Of a DNA stretch of 64,000 nt, positions 24,000-36,302 are shown one piece after another; position 1 is the stretch's first letter; every line of letters begins with the position of its first letter. The stretch lies in NCBI GenBank assembly GCA_025331445.1, contig JAIWNE010000025.1, positions 248,001-312,000 of the forward strand, in the 5' to 3' direction. The notes beneath the pieces were generated by a model. It saw nothing but the letters and a program-made list of their open reading frames with translations, was not told the origin of the DNA and did not search any database. Position numbers and translations under genes: made by a program. The stretch is from Blakeslea trispora. Lineage: Eukaryota > Mucoromycota > Mucoromycetes > Mucorales > Choanephoraceae.

Positions 24000-25476
24000 G
24001 CTTCTAAATGTTGAAAAAATTATAAGAAGTGTCGCAGACTTCGTGTATACTTTGCTTTTAAAACATGAAGCATATTACAAATAAGGCTAAAGCGAAAGTA
24101 GTAATAAAAACAGAAACAACATAGATAGTTATGTTCTGAGTATACCTAATCGAATCCTTTGTTGTAAAAAGATCATAAAATACATAAGTAGCTCTAAAAT
24201 ACTTGATGCACTTGTTGAATTTGCTTTTCATTACAGTTATTATTAGTATTGTACGCTTTCTGAGCTTTAAGATAGGCATCTGTTTCGAATGAGATTGTAT
24301 TTACTAAATAGAACAGCTATATTAGAAGAAGTTTAAATATGTATTGAAAGTTTGTTACCGAAACAATACAGCTGAACGAAACGAACCCATGTCTTATTCA
24401 TTTTGCAAGTGTAATAAAAAGAAAAAAAAAGTATCAAGACTTCTGTAATATGATTGGGTTTCCAAGTGGTCGTATAATCGACTCTAATAATTTCTGTAAC
24501 ACCATTGTGTGCTATTTATATGATTGCATTGGCATTCTTGCCTTTCTGTCAAATCCAACATAATGTTCATTGCTCCTTTTCTCTTTGCATAAATGGTAAG
24601 CTTAATTGCAATCCGCAAATATATTGGTAACTAAACATCATTTCGCTAAATGCTTGTTGTACAAAATGAGATCTGAGTAGCTACTTGATATTTGCTTTGT
24701 ATAGTTATTATCCATGAAAATACTTTCATGGCATTTCAATATTCAAACTACACAGTGTAAAGGACTATCTAATCTATTTATTACTTGTTGAGCTATCAAT
24801 TAACTTTGCTTGTCTTTTTTTGGGCACTCACCTCTACGAAAATTTTAACATTTTAGATGATGATAGTGTTCGAAATGAATAGAGACCTTTCACTTTAATT
24901 TTAGCTTTATAGAAAAATTATCATGATTTTGCACTGAGGAGACTCGGTAAAAGAATAATGATTTGTTATGACAAAAAGAATAGCGAAAAAAATGTTAGAA
25001 TAACTCAAAGTGATACATTGAGCTAACTGAACAAGTAAGCGTCTGGGTGGTCCTTTATGAACTCCCCTTCAGCAGACAATCAATCAATAATCAACAAATA
25101 TACAGCAATCCGTAACTTTTATACAAAGTGGTTATTAAACTCAGACACAAAGAAATGAGGTTTGCATTTATTTAGTTTCTAGAACCGCTAATTATACTTT
25201 TATAATCTAATTTAAGGAATCTATATGATAGGTGTATAAGAACAAATGATCAGTTAGGAAAATCAGTCGGCTCACTGTTTGTTATCTAATCACCTATTTA
25301 CGCAAAATAGGGTCAGTTACACAAACACCCTGTAAATCGGCAGGTGTAACATGTCTTGAACAAATATTAACATTACGAAAGCAAAATGTCATCCAAGACA
25401 CCTGCATTAAAAAGCCCTGTCAATTTACTTTTATTTCCTTAAATTTTCATTTGGTATTTCCCTTTTTTTTTTTATA
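24000..25476. other. 1.5-kb intergenic region, no gene seen
   Basis: AT-rich spacer, no coding or RNA signal. A minus-strand frame at 24058-24279 is not protein-like. Confidence 0.6.
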
Positions 25477-27017
25477 ATGAAAGAACAGCCTTATTCAGAC
25501 ATGCATCTAAATGGTATCGATACTGTCTTTTTAAAAGCAGAGCATTCACGTCGACTCATGACTGTCACTTCTCTGTGGACTTTTAAGAACCGTCTTGACT
25601 CAGAACTTGTGTATGAAGCACTTGAAAAACTCTGCGGGTCTTATCCTCGTTTTGCTCGAGTGCCCCGTAATGAAGGATTTTTCAAACCTGCTAGCTGGAC
25701 AGTGCCAGTAGGTTGGCGCCCACAAGACAATATCGTTGTACACACATTGAATATATCTAAAATGTCTCTCCAGCAGTATTGTGCAGAACAGGTATGACTA
25801 ACTTGATTTGTTTGACATCTTCTAACTGTCATTGAAAGGTGGTTATACCGTTTGATTATACAAAGCCACTTTGGGAGTTGCATGCTATATCAGGACTAGA
25901 GGGCGATCGATGCGCGTTCTTTTGGAAGGCTCACCATTCATTGGCGGATGGAGAAGGATTTATTCGTGCTCTTCTTAGTACTACTTCGTTAGGGTCTACG
26001 CTAAAGAAACTGGAAGAGCAGTCAGTGATTGATCATAAACAACACAGCAAGAATACAATCAAACCAGCACATGTCATACCAAAACACATCAAAAATCTCT
26101 TGCCAGATTTTATAGTCGAAGCCATTTCATTTATCTATGTTGTATGTTGGCAGATTTATTGCTTCATTCTAGTCACCAGCCACGACATTTATTCATCTCT
26201 CATATCCATACTACCATTTTGTATGCGCAAGGATTTGTACTATAAAGGATTGCAATCGCATGAGAAGGAGATGGCATGGTCAAATGATGTTAGCATCAAG
26301 GACATAAAGCTTGTACGCCAGGCATTCGGCGGAACTTTAAACGATGTGATGTTGGCAGCCATCACAAGATGTATTAAACACTACTTGGAAGGAGTGGTTG
26401 GAAAGAGACAGGATGATTATATCAATTTCCTTATTCCCGTATCACTTCGTCAACCTGATGATTGGAGGTAAGAGACATGACTGTTGAAATATCAATCAAA
26501 CTAAACACGGTCCCCTGATATCAGATTCTGTAATGTTGTGAGTGCTGCCATGGGGTTCTTTTCAATGAAAGACATATCAACAAAGCAACTAGTGAACCAA
26601 GTGAGGTCTCAGATGTTGGCTATCAAATCATCTCAAAGCCCTCTATTGATGTATCAATATCTTCAGCATGTGCTTGGAAAAATACCAGGCCTCTCTCCTC
26701 CAATTTCCATCTACAACCACTACTGCGATACTATGCATGGCGTGTTTACCAACGTGCCTGGACCTACTGTACCTATCTCGTTTGCAGGCCAAGAGATACA
26801 GGAATACCGTACCTTCCCGCCTCAAAGTGGGAAAGGCTCTATAGGTATAGCATTGATATCTTATTGTGGAAAGGTTAGCATTGGTGCTATTGCAGATAAA
26901 AGCCGATGGTATCCTGGACTAGCTGCTCATATCTGTCGATATTTTACAGAAGAGTTTAATTTCATACTAGAGGAAGCAAAGATGGAACTATCAAAAAAGC
27001 CCCCTCTTTGTTTTTAA
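25477..27017 (+). CDS. WS/DGAT-type O-acyltransferase (wax ester synthase / diacylglycerol acyltransferase family)
   Basis: Three exons, 25477-25791, 25839-26467 and 26525-27017, total 1437 bases and 478 residues. The N-terminal half holds the condensation-type active site HHSLADG (His137, His138, Asp142). PLWELHAISGL lies just upstream of it, as in the bacterial and plant bifunctional enzymes. A hydrophobic helix (about residues 205-225) could anchor it to the ER. The C-terminal half has GGTLNDVMLAAI, IPVSLR and TNVPGP, all typical of the family (Pfam WES_acyltransf and DUF1298). The family uses fatty acyl-CoA to acylate fatty alcohols or diacylglycerol. Which acceptor is used here cannot be read from the sequence. 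Confidence 0.9.
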
Positions 27018-28492
27018 TGGCAATAAAATACATGTATATTTGTTAATTGGGTCTTGCTTTCAACTTTGTGCATATTCTTTGATGTTTTACCTCCTTTGTT
27101 TCTATTAAAGGTGGCTCTATAGGCTGCTTTAGCGCAGATGGTAAGAAATTAATATGAGTTAATGTAAGTTACACAAGAGGGTATGTTTGACTAGGAGCAA
27201 TGAGAATATGCAAATTAAAGTAGATCCCAAGATCTTACTGTTGCCATAATGAAAGTGAAAGATGCGACTTGACGTTTATGATCACATCGTCCTTTCTAGA
27301 TCACATCTTTTGTATACAAGAGGAAAGGCTTTTCACAGCCAGAAAACTATGGATGTTCCTCATTCTTTTTTTTTTTTTATTTCATCAATAAAAAGACAAG
27401 ATCAAGACAGCTTAATGTGTTTGTAAATAAAACGATTCATGTCTTGCTCACTGACAATCAGGAAATTGTAGTGCAAGACACTAAAGTTCATGCAGTTTTC
27501 TCAAACCATTCAAATAAAGTATAGATATTTTTGGTTACATACCAAGGATTATTCATTAAAGAAGCGTCTTTTGTAATTATGTGAATGACCTATGTGGGCG
27601 TATGGCCATCTTTAAATCGACTCAAACTTAAATCTTATTATATGAAGATAGCTATTGTATGGCTGTAAAGAAGCGGGACAATGTAGGAGAGAAAAAGTAA
27701 GGAGCGAGAGTACTGTTTCACTGATCTGATGTTTGATATGCAATAGTTCTGTAGAAAGCATCAGCTGTCATCTGGATCTTTTTAAGAATCTGAAAACAAA
27801 TAGTAACTTTGCATATTGCTTGGTCGAATGCTGCAATGTGTTGGAGCATATAAGCCTACTCTAGCAATTTGATCTAATGGCATTTTCTTACAGATGAGTC
27901 GCTAGAAACTGAAGTCAGTATTCATTCCAGCAATTTGATTGTCTGACACGCTTTTGTTCCTCTGTTTAGCACTATGTATAGGGTGGAACAAACTTGTAGG
28001 TATTGGCTAGCTTCTGTAGAAAGAATATTGACTTTGCATGATGTTTGCTTAATTCGCACCCAAGTATCTCCAAGAGTTAGAGAACAATAAAGAAGAAAAT
28101 GCATAATACATATCTATAAAAGTATAGTGAAAACAACTTCAACATTTATTAATTGATTTCATCTTTTTGTTGATGAAGTGGCCCCCCCCCCAAAAAAAAA
28201 CATATAAAATACTTGTAAAATTCAAAGTAAAATCCAATAATTGGTTAGATTTCCTTTTTAAGGCCACGCAAAATTAGGCTTTAACATCCGGGCCAATTGG
28301 ATTTTCGACTTACAGCAGAAAAATTGGGGCGAAATGCCCATCTGAGTCAAATTGATATGGAGAGTGGGGGAAAGAAAGGGCCGTACAACCCCCCTTTTTT
28401 TTATAAACCTATCTGATTATTCTTTTGTTTCTTGTTCTCTTGATACCCTTCTTTTTCTATCTCTCCCTTGTTTCTATAACCCATAAAGAAAG
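27018..28492. other. 1.5-kb intergenic region, no gene seen
   Basis: AT-rich spacer with a C10 run followed by a poly-A run near 28182-28200. A tRNA-like fragment at 27121 was rejected. The last 150 bases are C/T-rich and look like the promoter of the AreA-type regulator. Confidence 0.6.
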
Positions 28493-29185
28493 ATGAGCTT
28501 ATTGCTAAACGATATTCAATTACCGCTCTTAGTAAAGGCTGCTATTGTGGACCATAACACGTTATCTTGGAACAACCTTGACCAACTTTCATCTTTATGG
28601 ACTGGTAAGACAAGAGATAACAATGCTGTCGATCTATGAAACTAATCAAGCGGGCTAGTCTTTTCAAAATATAAAAGTAACATTCGAGATGGATTCCGAT
28701 TAGAGAACCTTTCATGGCGTTTATGGTACCGCCAATCCATTCTTCAGAAAAAAGAAAGCCCAAAGACAAGTCAAGATATCAATTACTCTTCAGTCAATCA
28801 AACCCGAACCTTAAGGCGTACTCGTTCTTTGCCTAATTTGTCTCAATGGAAATCTAACGTAACATCATCATCATCACCAACACTCAAGAAGCAAGAATCA
28901 ATAAAGCTAGTTCCTTCAAAGCAGTCATTGTCGTCACTTTTACCTCAACAGCGCAAAAAGCAAAAGTTCTTTATTTCAACAGATGAAAGTCAAAAGCGAC
29001 CTGAGGACCAGCAACTGTTCAAAAAGACCCACAACATACAACCCAAGAGTAGCTTGACAATGGCTACTAAGCCTGTTTCTTTGTTGTCAGAAATGTTAAA
29101 CGGCAACCAAAAAACCTGTTCCGGTCTCCGCCGATGTCAGTCTCGTTATGGTCGCTTAGATCAATTCTTTCTGAATGCAGCATAA
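28493..29185 (+). CDS. fungal regulator with DUF1752 (GATA/AreA N-terminal) domain
   Basis: Two exons, 28493-28604 and 28659-29185, total 639 bases and 212 residues. The N-terminal 70 residues hold a LSSLWTVFSKYKSN segment across the splice site, followed by RDGFRLENLSWRLWYRQ. This is the signature of the DUF1752 domain (Pfam GATA_AreA), found in nitrogen regulators and other fungal transcription factors. No GATA zinc finger (C-x2-C...C-x2-C) follows, so this is a short DUF1752-only protein. The rest is Ser/Lys/Gln-rich and disordered, with a RRTRSLPNLSQW segment and a C-terminal CSGLRRCQSRYGRLDQFF. It converges on the fucosyltransferase-like gene, 195 bases away. A role in transcriptional regulation is inferred from the domain only. 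Confidence 0.8.
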
Positions 29186-29380
29186 TCCAAGCTGAATGGA
29201 CAACAGACCTTATTTATTTTACTATTAATATATATTTATATATTTATATCATATCCTAATACAACTCTGACAATTCCATCTTTCCAGAGACCAAATTGCT
29301 TTTATTATTATTATTAGTGTTCTAATCTTTTCTATCACTAAAGAGAGGGGAGAGCAAAGAGAAAGTGTCTTTATTGTTAT

Positions 29381-30694
29381 TTACCAATCTGACATGGGTA
29401 TGACTTGACAATGGTTTATATCAGATTTATGTATGCTGACATCTGTATGTACTTGCGCTGCCCAAGCTGCTGTCTTTAGAAATCCATCATCCTCTTGTCC
29501 AACCAAATAATCCATGCGGCTTAAAATCACCCAATCCATAAATGTACGAACATACTGTTTCTTTGCCTGATTTTCGTTTGATTCAAATAAACGATGTTTG
29601 TTGGTGAGATCCATACCAAGTTCTCGAAACTCAAAGCCTTCAGCTACTGCATGTATATTCATCTTGTACTTTTTCATCTCTGCGCGGAGCCTGTCGAATA
29701 AGGACCGCGTGGGTGCTGAGATAAAGACATGGCAAGAGGTATATTCAAGTCGACGATGACAGATGTTGGCTACGTGATTAGCCAAGCAGCTTATATCGCT
29801 CTTGTCATGTTTGATTCGAAGACCAATACGAAGCCAACCTTTAGCTGCAAATGCTGGTGTGATGCGATAATGAGCTGGATCCAATGGAGATAAACTTTCA
29901 CTCAACTCGATTTTGCCACCCATTAATTCTTGATAAGGTAACAACTGTTCGCGCAAGTAGGAAGAGGGCTTTGAGAACAACAATTGGCTCGCTAGCCAAA
30001 ACCAGTCAGAAACAAGCGGTAAATGGTTCAAGCGATATTTGTCTCTCATAGACTTCATGAATGGATTGGATTTGAAGTCGATCCAGTTGCCTTGCCATTC
30101 TGTTGTGCTGACGATGGTTACACCTTCTTGACTGTATTGCTGCATAAAGTTAGTTTCCTTGAGATCCTTAGAAGATAGTCTAGTTTCTTGCTTTAATTGA
30201 GTTGGCTCTGCTTTTTCTCGATAATAATCAGCTTGATCCGTTGTCATAGCCATATAGTTGGGTGAAGATTCAAAGAACCATTCGAATTTGACAGGTAAGA
30301 TCATATCATAAGCAAATGCAGATCCATGCTGCAACATTGAGAAATAATAGCTATTAGCGATATTAATCAATCTCTCTTCAAGAGATCCACATAAGGCTGT
30401 CTTTTGGCAGGTATAAAGTATAAGTAAGGGGGGTGTCGAATAAGGTGGTGTTCGGTTGGCTACATAGCCTAGACGAATATGCGCTAAAGCGGATATCAGC
30501 AATTGCCGCCGTGTATGAGTTAGCCTGTTAAAATGGTAACTAGGCAACTGTTGTTCTTGAACAGTGATCTCTTTGTGTGGTTCATGTTTAGTCTCTCTTA
30601 AACGCCATGATGAGATGGTAAATAGAGTGAAGGTAAAGACGACTATATAAATAATCCAGCTTTTGGTTGACTTGAGTATACGCAAAAGTGTCAT
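29381..30694 (-). CDS. type II membrane protein, fucosyltransferase-like
   Basis: A single exon of 437 residues. A short basic N-terminus is followed by one transmembrane helix (about residues 13-30: WIIYIVVFTFTLFTI), the layout of a Golgi glycosyltransferase. The lumenal part has CGSLEERLINIANSYYFSML near residue 100, which resembles the acceptor/loop region of GT-B fucosyltransferases of the NodZ/xyloglucan type. Near the C-terminus, DWVILSRMDYLVGQ and DDGFLKTAAWAAQ resemble their nucleotide-sugar-binding end. The resemblance is partial, so the donor and acceptor are uncertain. Mucoralean walls and exopolysaccharides contain fucose, which makes the assignment reasonable. Two NxT sites are present. 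It follows KRE33 on the same strand with 181 bases between them. Confidence 0.6.
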   Translation of the reverse strand: MTLLRILKSTKSWIIYIVVFTFTLFTISSWRLRETKHEPHKEITVQEQQLPSYHFNRLTHTRRQLLISALAHIRLGYVANRTPPYSTPPLLILYTCQKTALCGSLEERLINIANSYYFSMLQHGSAFAYDMILPVKFEWFFESSPNYMAMTTDQADYYREKAEPTQLKQETRLSSKDLKETNFMQQYSQEGVTIVSTTEWQGNWIDFKSNPFMKSMRDKYRLNHLPLVSDWFWLASQLLFSKPSSYLREQLLPYQELMGGKIELSESLSPLDPAHYRITPAFAAKGWLRIGLRIKHDKSDISCLANHVANICHRRLEYTSCHVFISAPTRSLFDRLRAEMKKYKMNIHAVAEGFEFRELGMDLTNKHRLFESNENQAKKQYVRTFMDWVILSRMDYLVGQEDDGFLKTAAWAAQVHTDVSIHKSDINHCQVIPMSDW

Positions 30695-30875
30695 GGATTA
30701 TTCTTTTATAAATATATATACACACGAATAAAAAAAAAACAGAACAGAGAGAATAGAGAAATCCATTTATTTGTGTCACGTGAGACAGTTAAGACAACAA
30801 AAAAATTACACTGGATTTATTCAAAAAAGAAAAAAAAGGGGGGGGGGGATAATACAAATAAAACATATAAATACT

Positions 30876-33800
30876 CTATGAACGCTTAGCTTTCTTGGAT
30901 AACTTGACTTTGCCGCTTTGACGGTTCTTTTCTTTTTCTGACATCTGTTGAGCACTTTCAAGCTTTCTCTTCTTGCTTGATTTATCGTTTTTGATGCTCA
31001 CAACAGAGCTGACAGTTCCCTTCTTGCCAATAGCCTTCACACGACTTTCTGCAGAGGCCCAGTCTTCATCTGTACCACCAATAGCGTATTTTGAGAGATC
31101 AAGCGAATCAATCAATTCTCTTTGCTTAGCTTTTAATTCGCTCATTACTTCATCACCAGCTTCTTGTAGATCGTCTTCTACACCATTCTTTAATGGCTTC
31201 CATGCTTCTTCATCTTCAATAGCACGCTTGCTGTTGTTTCCTTCTATCTTTTTAGGAGCGGCTACAGTCTCCTCGATTGCCTTTGACTCTACTTGAGTAA
31301 AGTGTTGAGAGAATTTGCGAATAATCTTGACAAACAAAGCCAATACTTGATTGCTGGCCAAGGAAAGTTCTTTTTGAAGTTCATCAATAGACTTTCTTTG
31401 GAGACCAATGCCAAGCAAGATAGCACTTTGAACGCCAGACAGCTTGACTTCAGCAGGCAATTCACCTCTGAAATAGAGCTCAGCAATAGTAGGAATCATA
31501 TCAAGAATGACATGGTAATCAAGCATGTTGTTGGAATAAGACTCAAGACGCTTCAAATCATAAGGTGTGAAGAAAAGACCTAATGTTTGCTTGTTCAACT
31601 CACGACCACCATCCACTTCTTGATCTTGTCCTTGTTTAGCAGCATCAATAATGCTAAGAGCATTGACAGAGGTAAAGTCACGGAAGTTAAAGGATAGCAA
31701 GTTGAGGAAACGCTTGGAGAAATCGCGAGCAAAAGCATCAAGCCATGCAGCATTAGCTACACGTTCGTCGTCTGTCAAAGCCTTGATCATCACACAAGAG
31801 TGCTCGCCTGTCAGCTCATTGGCAGTCTGGCGCATGTAAAGGGGGACAAATCCAGCACGCTTCCAGAATTTGTGAAGAGCAGGAGTCAAGCCATAAGATA
31901 CACCGAGGTAGTCAAGACGATGAGCACGCTTTTCGCTCAATTTAGTCAAGAGAGGAGGCATCTTGCTGGGATCACGCACCTTGACTTGATCTGTCTTGAT
32001 ATCCAATTTATCGAAGTCATAATCGTTCATTTGGCGAAGTGTTTGATCATCGTCAGGGTTGACTGACTCTTCTAAATTGTTTGATTTGCCTTGATAGAAA
32101 TTGGTCAAGAGCTCAAGGGCACGAGAACCATAGCCCATCTTGGCATAGTCTGGATGAGTGGCAATACGGACAACACGGGCACCGGAAAGACTGGCGAAAT
32201 CATCGTCTTGGTATTGTTGAGAGATAAGCCAGGGAATCATATCACCTGCAGGACGTTGACCACGCGAAAGTGAATTGATGACACTTTGGCGAGAAATCTC
32301 ACCTTCCAAACAAACTTGAACAACAACCAAAGGATCAGGCAAACTTGTCGTCTTTTCGTTGACAGGAGGAAGCAAGACAAACAAATGGTGAGCAGGTGCG
32401 TCACTCATCAATTGAAGATCGTTAGGGGAGTTTTTATAGTGACTGGCAACGTAGAGGGACATCATTCTTTGCAAGAAGGTCTCAGAGACAGGATGGTAAG
32501 AGAAGAGTGTGTCACGGTTGACATAGAACAGCTCACACTCAGAGGGATGAGGACAGCCTTGGATGTTCTTCGAGACAACAGTGGCATCCAAGCAAAGAAG
32601 CTTGTTAAGCCATTTTTCAACAGGATCGTTAGGAGCATAACGAATAGGCTCGTCCAACTTGACTTCCTTCAAAGAGCGGCCACCCAAAGAGGCATCAACT
32701 CCTTCTGTCTTCTTGGCCTGAAGATCACGACCAACAACAACACCTTCAGTCTCATCTTGCTTATGGGACACACCACGTGACTGTTCGCGCAATTGCTGAA
32801 TCAACTTGAGAGAAAGGGAGCGACCGGTACCTTCATAACCATTGATGGTAGAGGCCATAAAGACAAGGTAAGGACCCAGTAACTTACGGACCAAGGGCAG
32901 GGGAATAGCAGCAGCTTCATCGATGACAACCAATTCAGCTTGGCCAAGTGCATGAGCATCTTGAGGCTGAATGTATTGAATAGTTTGACGATGTTGCTTA
33001 AAGATGTTGACACGAACAATAGCCTTGTTGAAGTCAGGGTTGGTGGATTGGACAATGTCGTAGTCAAGATGTTCTTCATATCCAAGTGCATCAAATGTTT
33101 TAAAGACGAATTCAAACAAAGTCTTCAAGTTCTCGGGACTGGGTGATGTCACAAAAATGTTGGAGTAACCATAGGCAACAGCAGATGCCATGGCAATACC
33201 AAGAGCAGCGGACTTACCACGACCACGAGAGGCAGTCAAAGTAACTGTGCTACGAAGTGACTTTTCTGAGATAGCCTCAATAAAGGTTAAAATGGCCTTC
33301 GCTTGGTCAATCGTACGTGCACCCTTCACAAGGGATCCAACGGGTTCAGTATCAGCCAATGATTCCTTCAATTCAGCCAATTCAATCTCTTCCGGTGTCT
33401 TTTCGTCTGATTGCTTAATTGTCAAAGGCTTCACGTTCTTTCCCATGCTGATAGGCAATACATTTAATTCATCATCCACAACTAAACAAGTCTCACAAGA
33501 TCCAAGAGATAAAATGAAACGTTCATTGAAACGAGCGATAATATCGCTGTGAGCTTCTGTACGGTATCTACTGTGTACATCCTATAAAACCATTAAGAAA
33601 ACAAAGAGAGATAAATAATAGATAAAGCTTACCATGGTCATCGTATAGAGTTGCTTCAAGGAGCTCATACTCTTGAGCAAGAGAACAACCATACCGCCTC
33701 CTTCAACAGTTTCAATAGTACGAGCTAGTGTGTTGGGTGTAATAGCTTCGAAATCTTGAAGGATGCACATACCATATGTGTTACCGAGAATGTTTTGAGT

Positions 33801-34236
33801 TTCCTTATAATAAGCATATCGAATGTTGGTGACTGTAATGAAAAGCTCAAAAGGATCCTCTTTGTTGACATCTCGGATGCCTCGCTTGATGTCATTTTTA
33901 ATTTTGTTTTCACGCTTCTTGCGGTGACTGATCGAGATGGGTTACTTTTTTTTGTTATACAAATAGATGCATATACTATCTTACCTGGTAAAACCAAGTT
34001 CCTTCTTGTAGCACCACAAGACGGAAGGTCGAGAGGTAACTTGCGCTTGAGATAAAAGCCAATGCAAGTTGACAATCTAACGAAAATGGTTATACTTTTA
34101 TGCTAAAAAAGAAGGGTTATTGTCTTACTTGATCTTTGCCTTTGTCACCAACAACAACAAAAAAAGAACGGTGCTTTGTTTGCACACAATTCTTGATCAG
34201 GGTATGCACACGGGAGTCGACGACCTTCTTGACCAT
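30876..34236 (-). CDS. KRE33: RNA cytidine acetyltransferase Kre33/NAT10
   Basis: Four exons, 34129-34236, 33985-34076, 33633-33927 and 30876-33581, total 3201 bases and 1066 residues, matching Kre33 (about 1056) and NAT10 (1025). It makes N4-acetylcytidine in 18S rRNA and in tRNA, in the nucleolus, using acetyl-CoA and ATP. The start MVKKVVDSRVHTLIKN matches the conserved N-terminus. Further features are the DUF1726 region, a helicase-like domain with a P-loop at TASRGRGKSAALG, a VVIDEAAAIPLP Walker B, a GNAT acetyl-CoA site (RIATHPDYAKMGYGSRAL) and a Lys/Ser-rich C-terminal tail. The Fanzor-like element begins about 115 bases upstream, so its sequence probably includes or replaces part of this promoter. 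Confidence 0.96.
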
Positions 34237-34957
34237 GTTGTAGAGCAAGCGAAAAAGAAAAAGTGCTGCTACTAAAGTATCTTGATATGAATTTTTCAAA
34301 GCCTTTTCAATCAGTGGCTTATCTTGGACAAAGTGTTTAAAACCCGCAAATATGGAGTTAAGGCGGGGCTGCTGTGTCTGGGGCTACTCCGCTTGTAATA
34401 AGCAATACGATTGGACATTGTTAGCCAATAAAAGTTGTTATTATCGTCGCTCATTTAAGCTTTCACATACAATGCCTTTTGATGAGTGAGCTCAAACAGA
34501 ATATTACTAAAAACTACAGAATTTTTTCTCTGTTCTACCAAAGAGATTCATCAAGAAAATTGCAGTGATTGAAAGCTTGTTCGACTACAAATAAGAAACG
34601 AAAGTGAGTAATACAATCAAGCTAATGAAGTAAGCCTTATCTCAGAAACGAAGCTAGTAACGTCCTGCAATCCTTACATGAGCTGTATTTCGTTAAAGGA
34701 ACACTATTAGAGGAGTCAATGGAATACATGCTCGAATAAAAAAGTGTCCCATTTATAGAATCAAGCTTGTAATGTGATTTTTTGGGTAAAAATCATCAGC
34801 AATATACGTTTTGAGGCATATGAATAAGTGTCGAAAGTTTCACATATATCTCTATGAAATAACTTACTTCCTGCTATAAATTAAAGGAAATTTGTTTCTG
34901 TTTGAGAAAGGAGGCCACAAGAAGTATCAAGATCAAACTTGGTTGTTGTTGTTTGTC

Positions 34958-34978
34958 TATATAAATCAAGCGCTTGAT
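34958..34978 (+). promoter_or_regulatory. TATA box and 14-bp palindrome in element leader (copy 1)
   Basis: TATATAAA is followed at once by the perfect palindrome ATCAAGCGCTTGAT (34965-34978), about 100 bases before the first long frame. Copy 2 has the same block at 55995-56015. The palindrome may bind a dimeric protein; that is inference. Confidence 0.5.
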
Positions 34979-35062
34979 CCCATTGTTCTTTCAAAAGCTT
35001 AGCTTTCTTAAAGAAAGAAAACTGTCCACCTTAGAAGGCTTCATGCTATTGCTTTCCCAGCA

Positions 35063-36302
35063 GTGTATTTGATAGTTTTTTGCAAAGAAGCAATGAGATC
35101 CCCATTAGAGGAATCAGCCATAGCCAAACAAGTATCTGTAGAAACTGCTTTGCCATCATCGCCTGATGGTTACTCCAGTATTGAAAAAGTAAATGTGATT
35201 GAAGAAGAAGACGCTTCAAGAAATGGTAGCCATGATGTTAGTAGAAGGCGTATATTTGAAATGAAGGGTCTAATAAAAAGCTCGTTACTTGCAGACGACG
35301 ATCTCACTCGTGAATCCTTGATGGATAAACGCGCTGATCTTGCAGAGCATGAGATTAATGTATGCTTACTTATTATTATAAGGCTCAAACCATATATCCC
35401 ATCAAAAACTAACTATAAATCTATTGGCCACCAGCTTCCATTTATCATCCTTGCAAACGATCTTCCCCGCTGTGCCGGTTATGCTAGATTTGATCGCAAG
35501 TTGTGTTATATGTCCACTGCCAGCTTGAAAGCTTTCCAGATGAATGCAGAGTCACTCTACTCTTTATATTGTAATCATGATCAACAAGCTTCTTTAAACA
35601 TGATGGCGCACTATTCCAACACGCAACTGATGTCTACAATCACAAGGACGCTGTGCTTAATTCCTTTTTTCGACATGGCAAGCATTCAAGCAGCATGCAA
35701 ACGAAAAAAGTTGACAATCGCACACAATATCGCTATTCTGCCCGTATTACAGCATGTAAGGTTATTAGGTACAAAGACGAACAAGCCCAAGGAGACAACA
35801 GCTTCTTTAAGAAAACAGCCTTACACCAGCAATCTTTCAAAATCAACATGGCAGCAAATCCTGTTGCTAACGAAAAAAAAACAAAAATGTTCTCAAAAAT
35901 GAAATTGCTGCCTTGCAAAAAGAAGTGAATGATTTGTCTAACGACTTGAAGCAAACCTACAAGACATACAATGATGGTAGCTTTGGTATTCAAATCAAAT
36001 TAGCTAAGCGGTATCGTAAAAATTTATTCTCTCAATCTGCTGCTCAAGCTCTACCAACTGAACCATCTAGGCCATCCACTCCTTCCGAAGAAGCTGAAGC
36101 CGGTCTTTGTGGCTGCTTGCCAGACATCTTTAATATGATTCGCAACGCAATCAGCAAACTCAAAGGCACTCAATCTGGTCAGCAGGAACTGCCAGTGGCT
36201 ATACCTACCGAGCTACAAGAGGAAGCCTTAAAAGACGTTCGAAACGAAATATCTCATCAATTTGTTAAAAGAAAAAAGATACGAGGGTTGTTTGACTGTT
36301 GA
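35063..36302 (+). pseudogene. N-terminal part of Fanzor-like nuclease, frame-broken (copy 1)
   Basis: The coding signal runs through three frames in turn: 35063-35902, then 35653-35876, then 35913-36302. A probable 75-base intron lies at 35360-35434 (GTATGC, CTAAC branch-like site, CCACCAG). Its length is a multiple of three, so its use cannot be told from frame. The frame change near 35600-35640 is identical in both copies. At a run of A at about 35870-35878, copy 1 has one A fewer than copy 2 and loses the frame that copy 2 keeps. Around 36270 a deletion relative to copy 2 shifts the frame again. The region encodes a Lys-rich, partly coiled-coil segment (KNEIAALQKEVNDLSNDLKQ). Undetected introns could rescue some of these breaks. 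Confidence 0.65.

Noticed and set aside
27118..27145. tRNA-like start (GCTTTAGCGCAGATGGTAAG)
   Set aside because: Only the D-arm-like part is present. No anticodon arm, T-arm or acceptor stem follows.
35063..35902. first element frame as an IS607-type serine recombinase
   Set aside because: No serine recombinase motifs are present; it reads as the N-terminal part of the nuclease gene.
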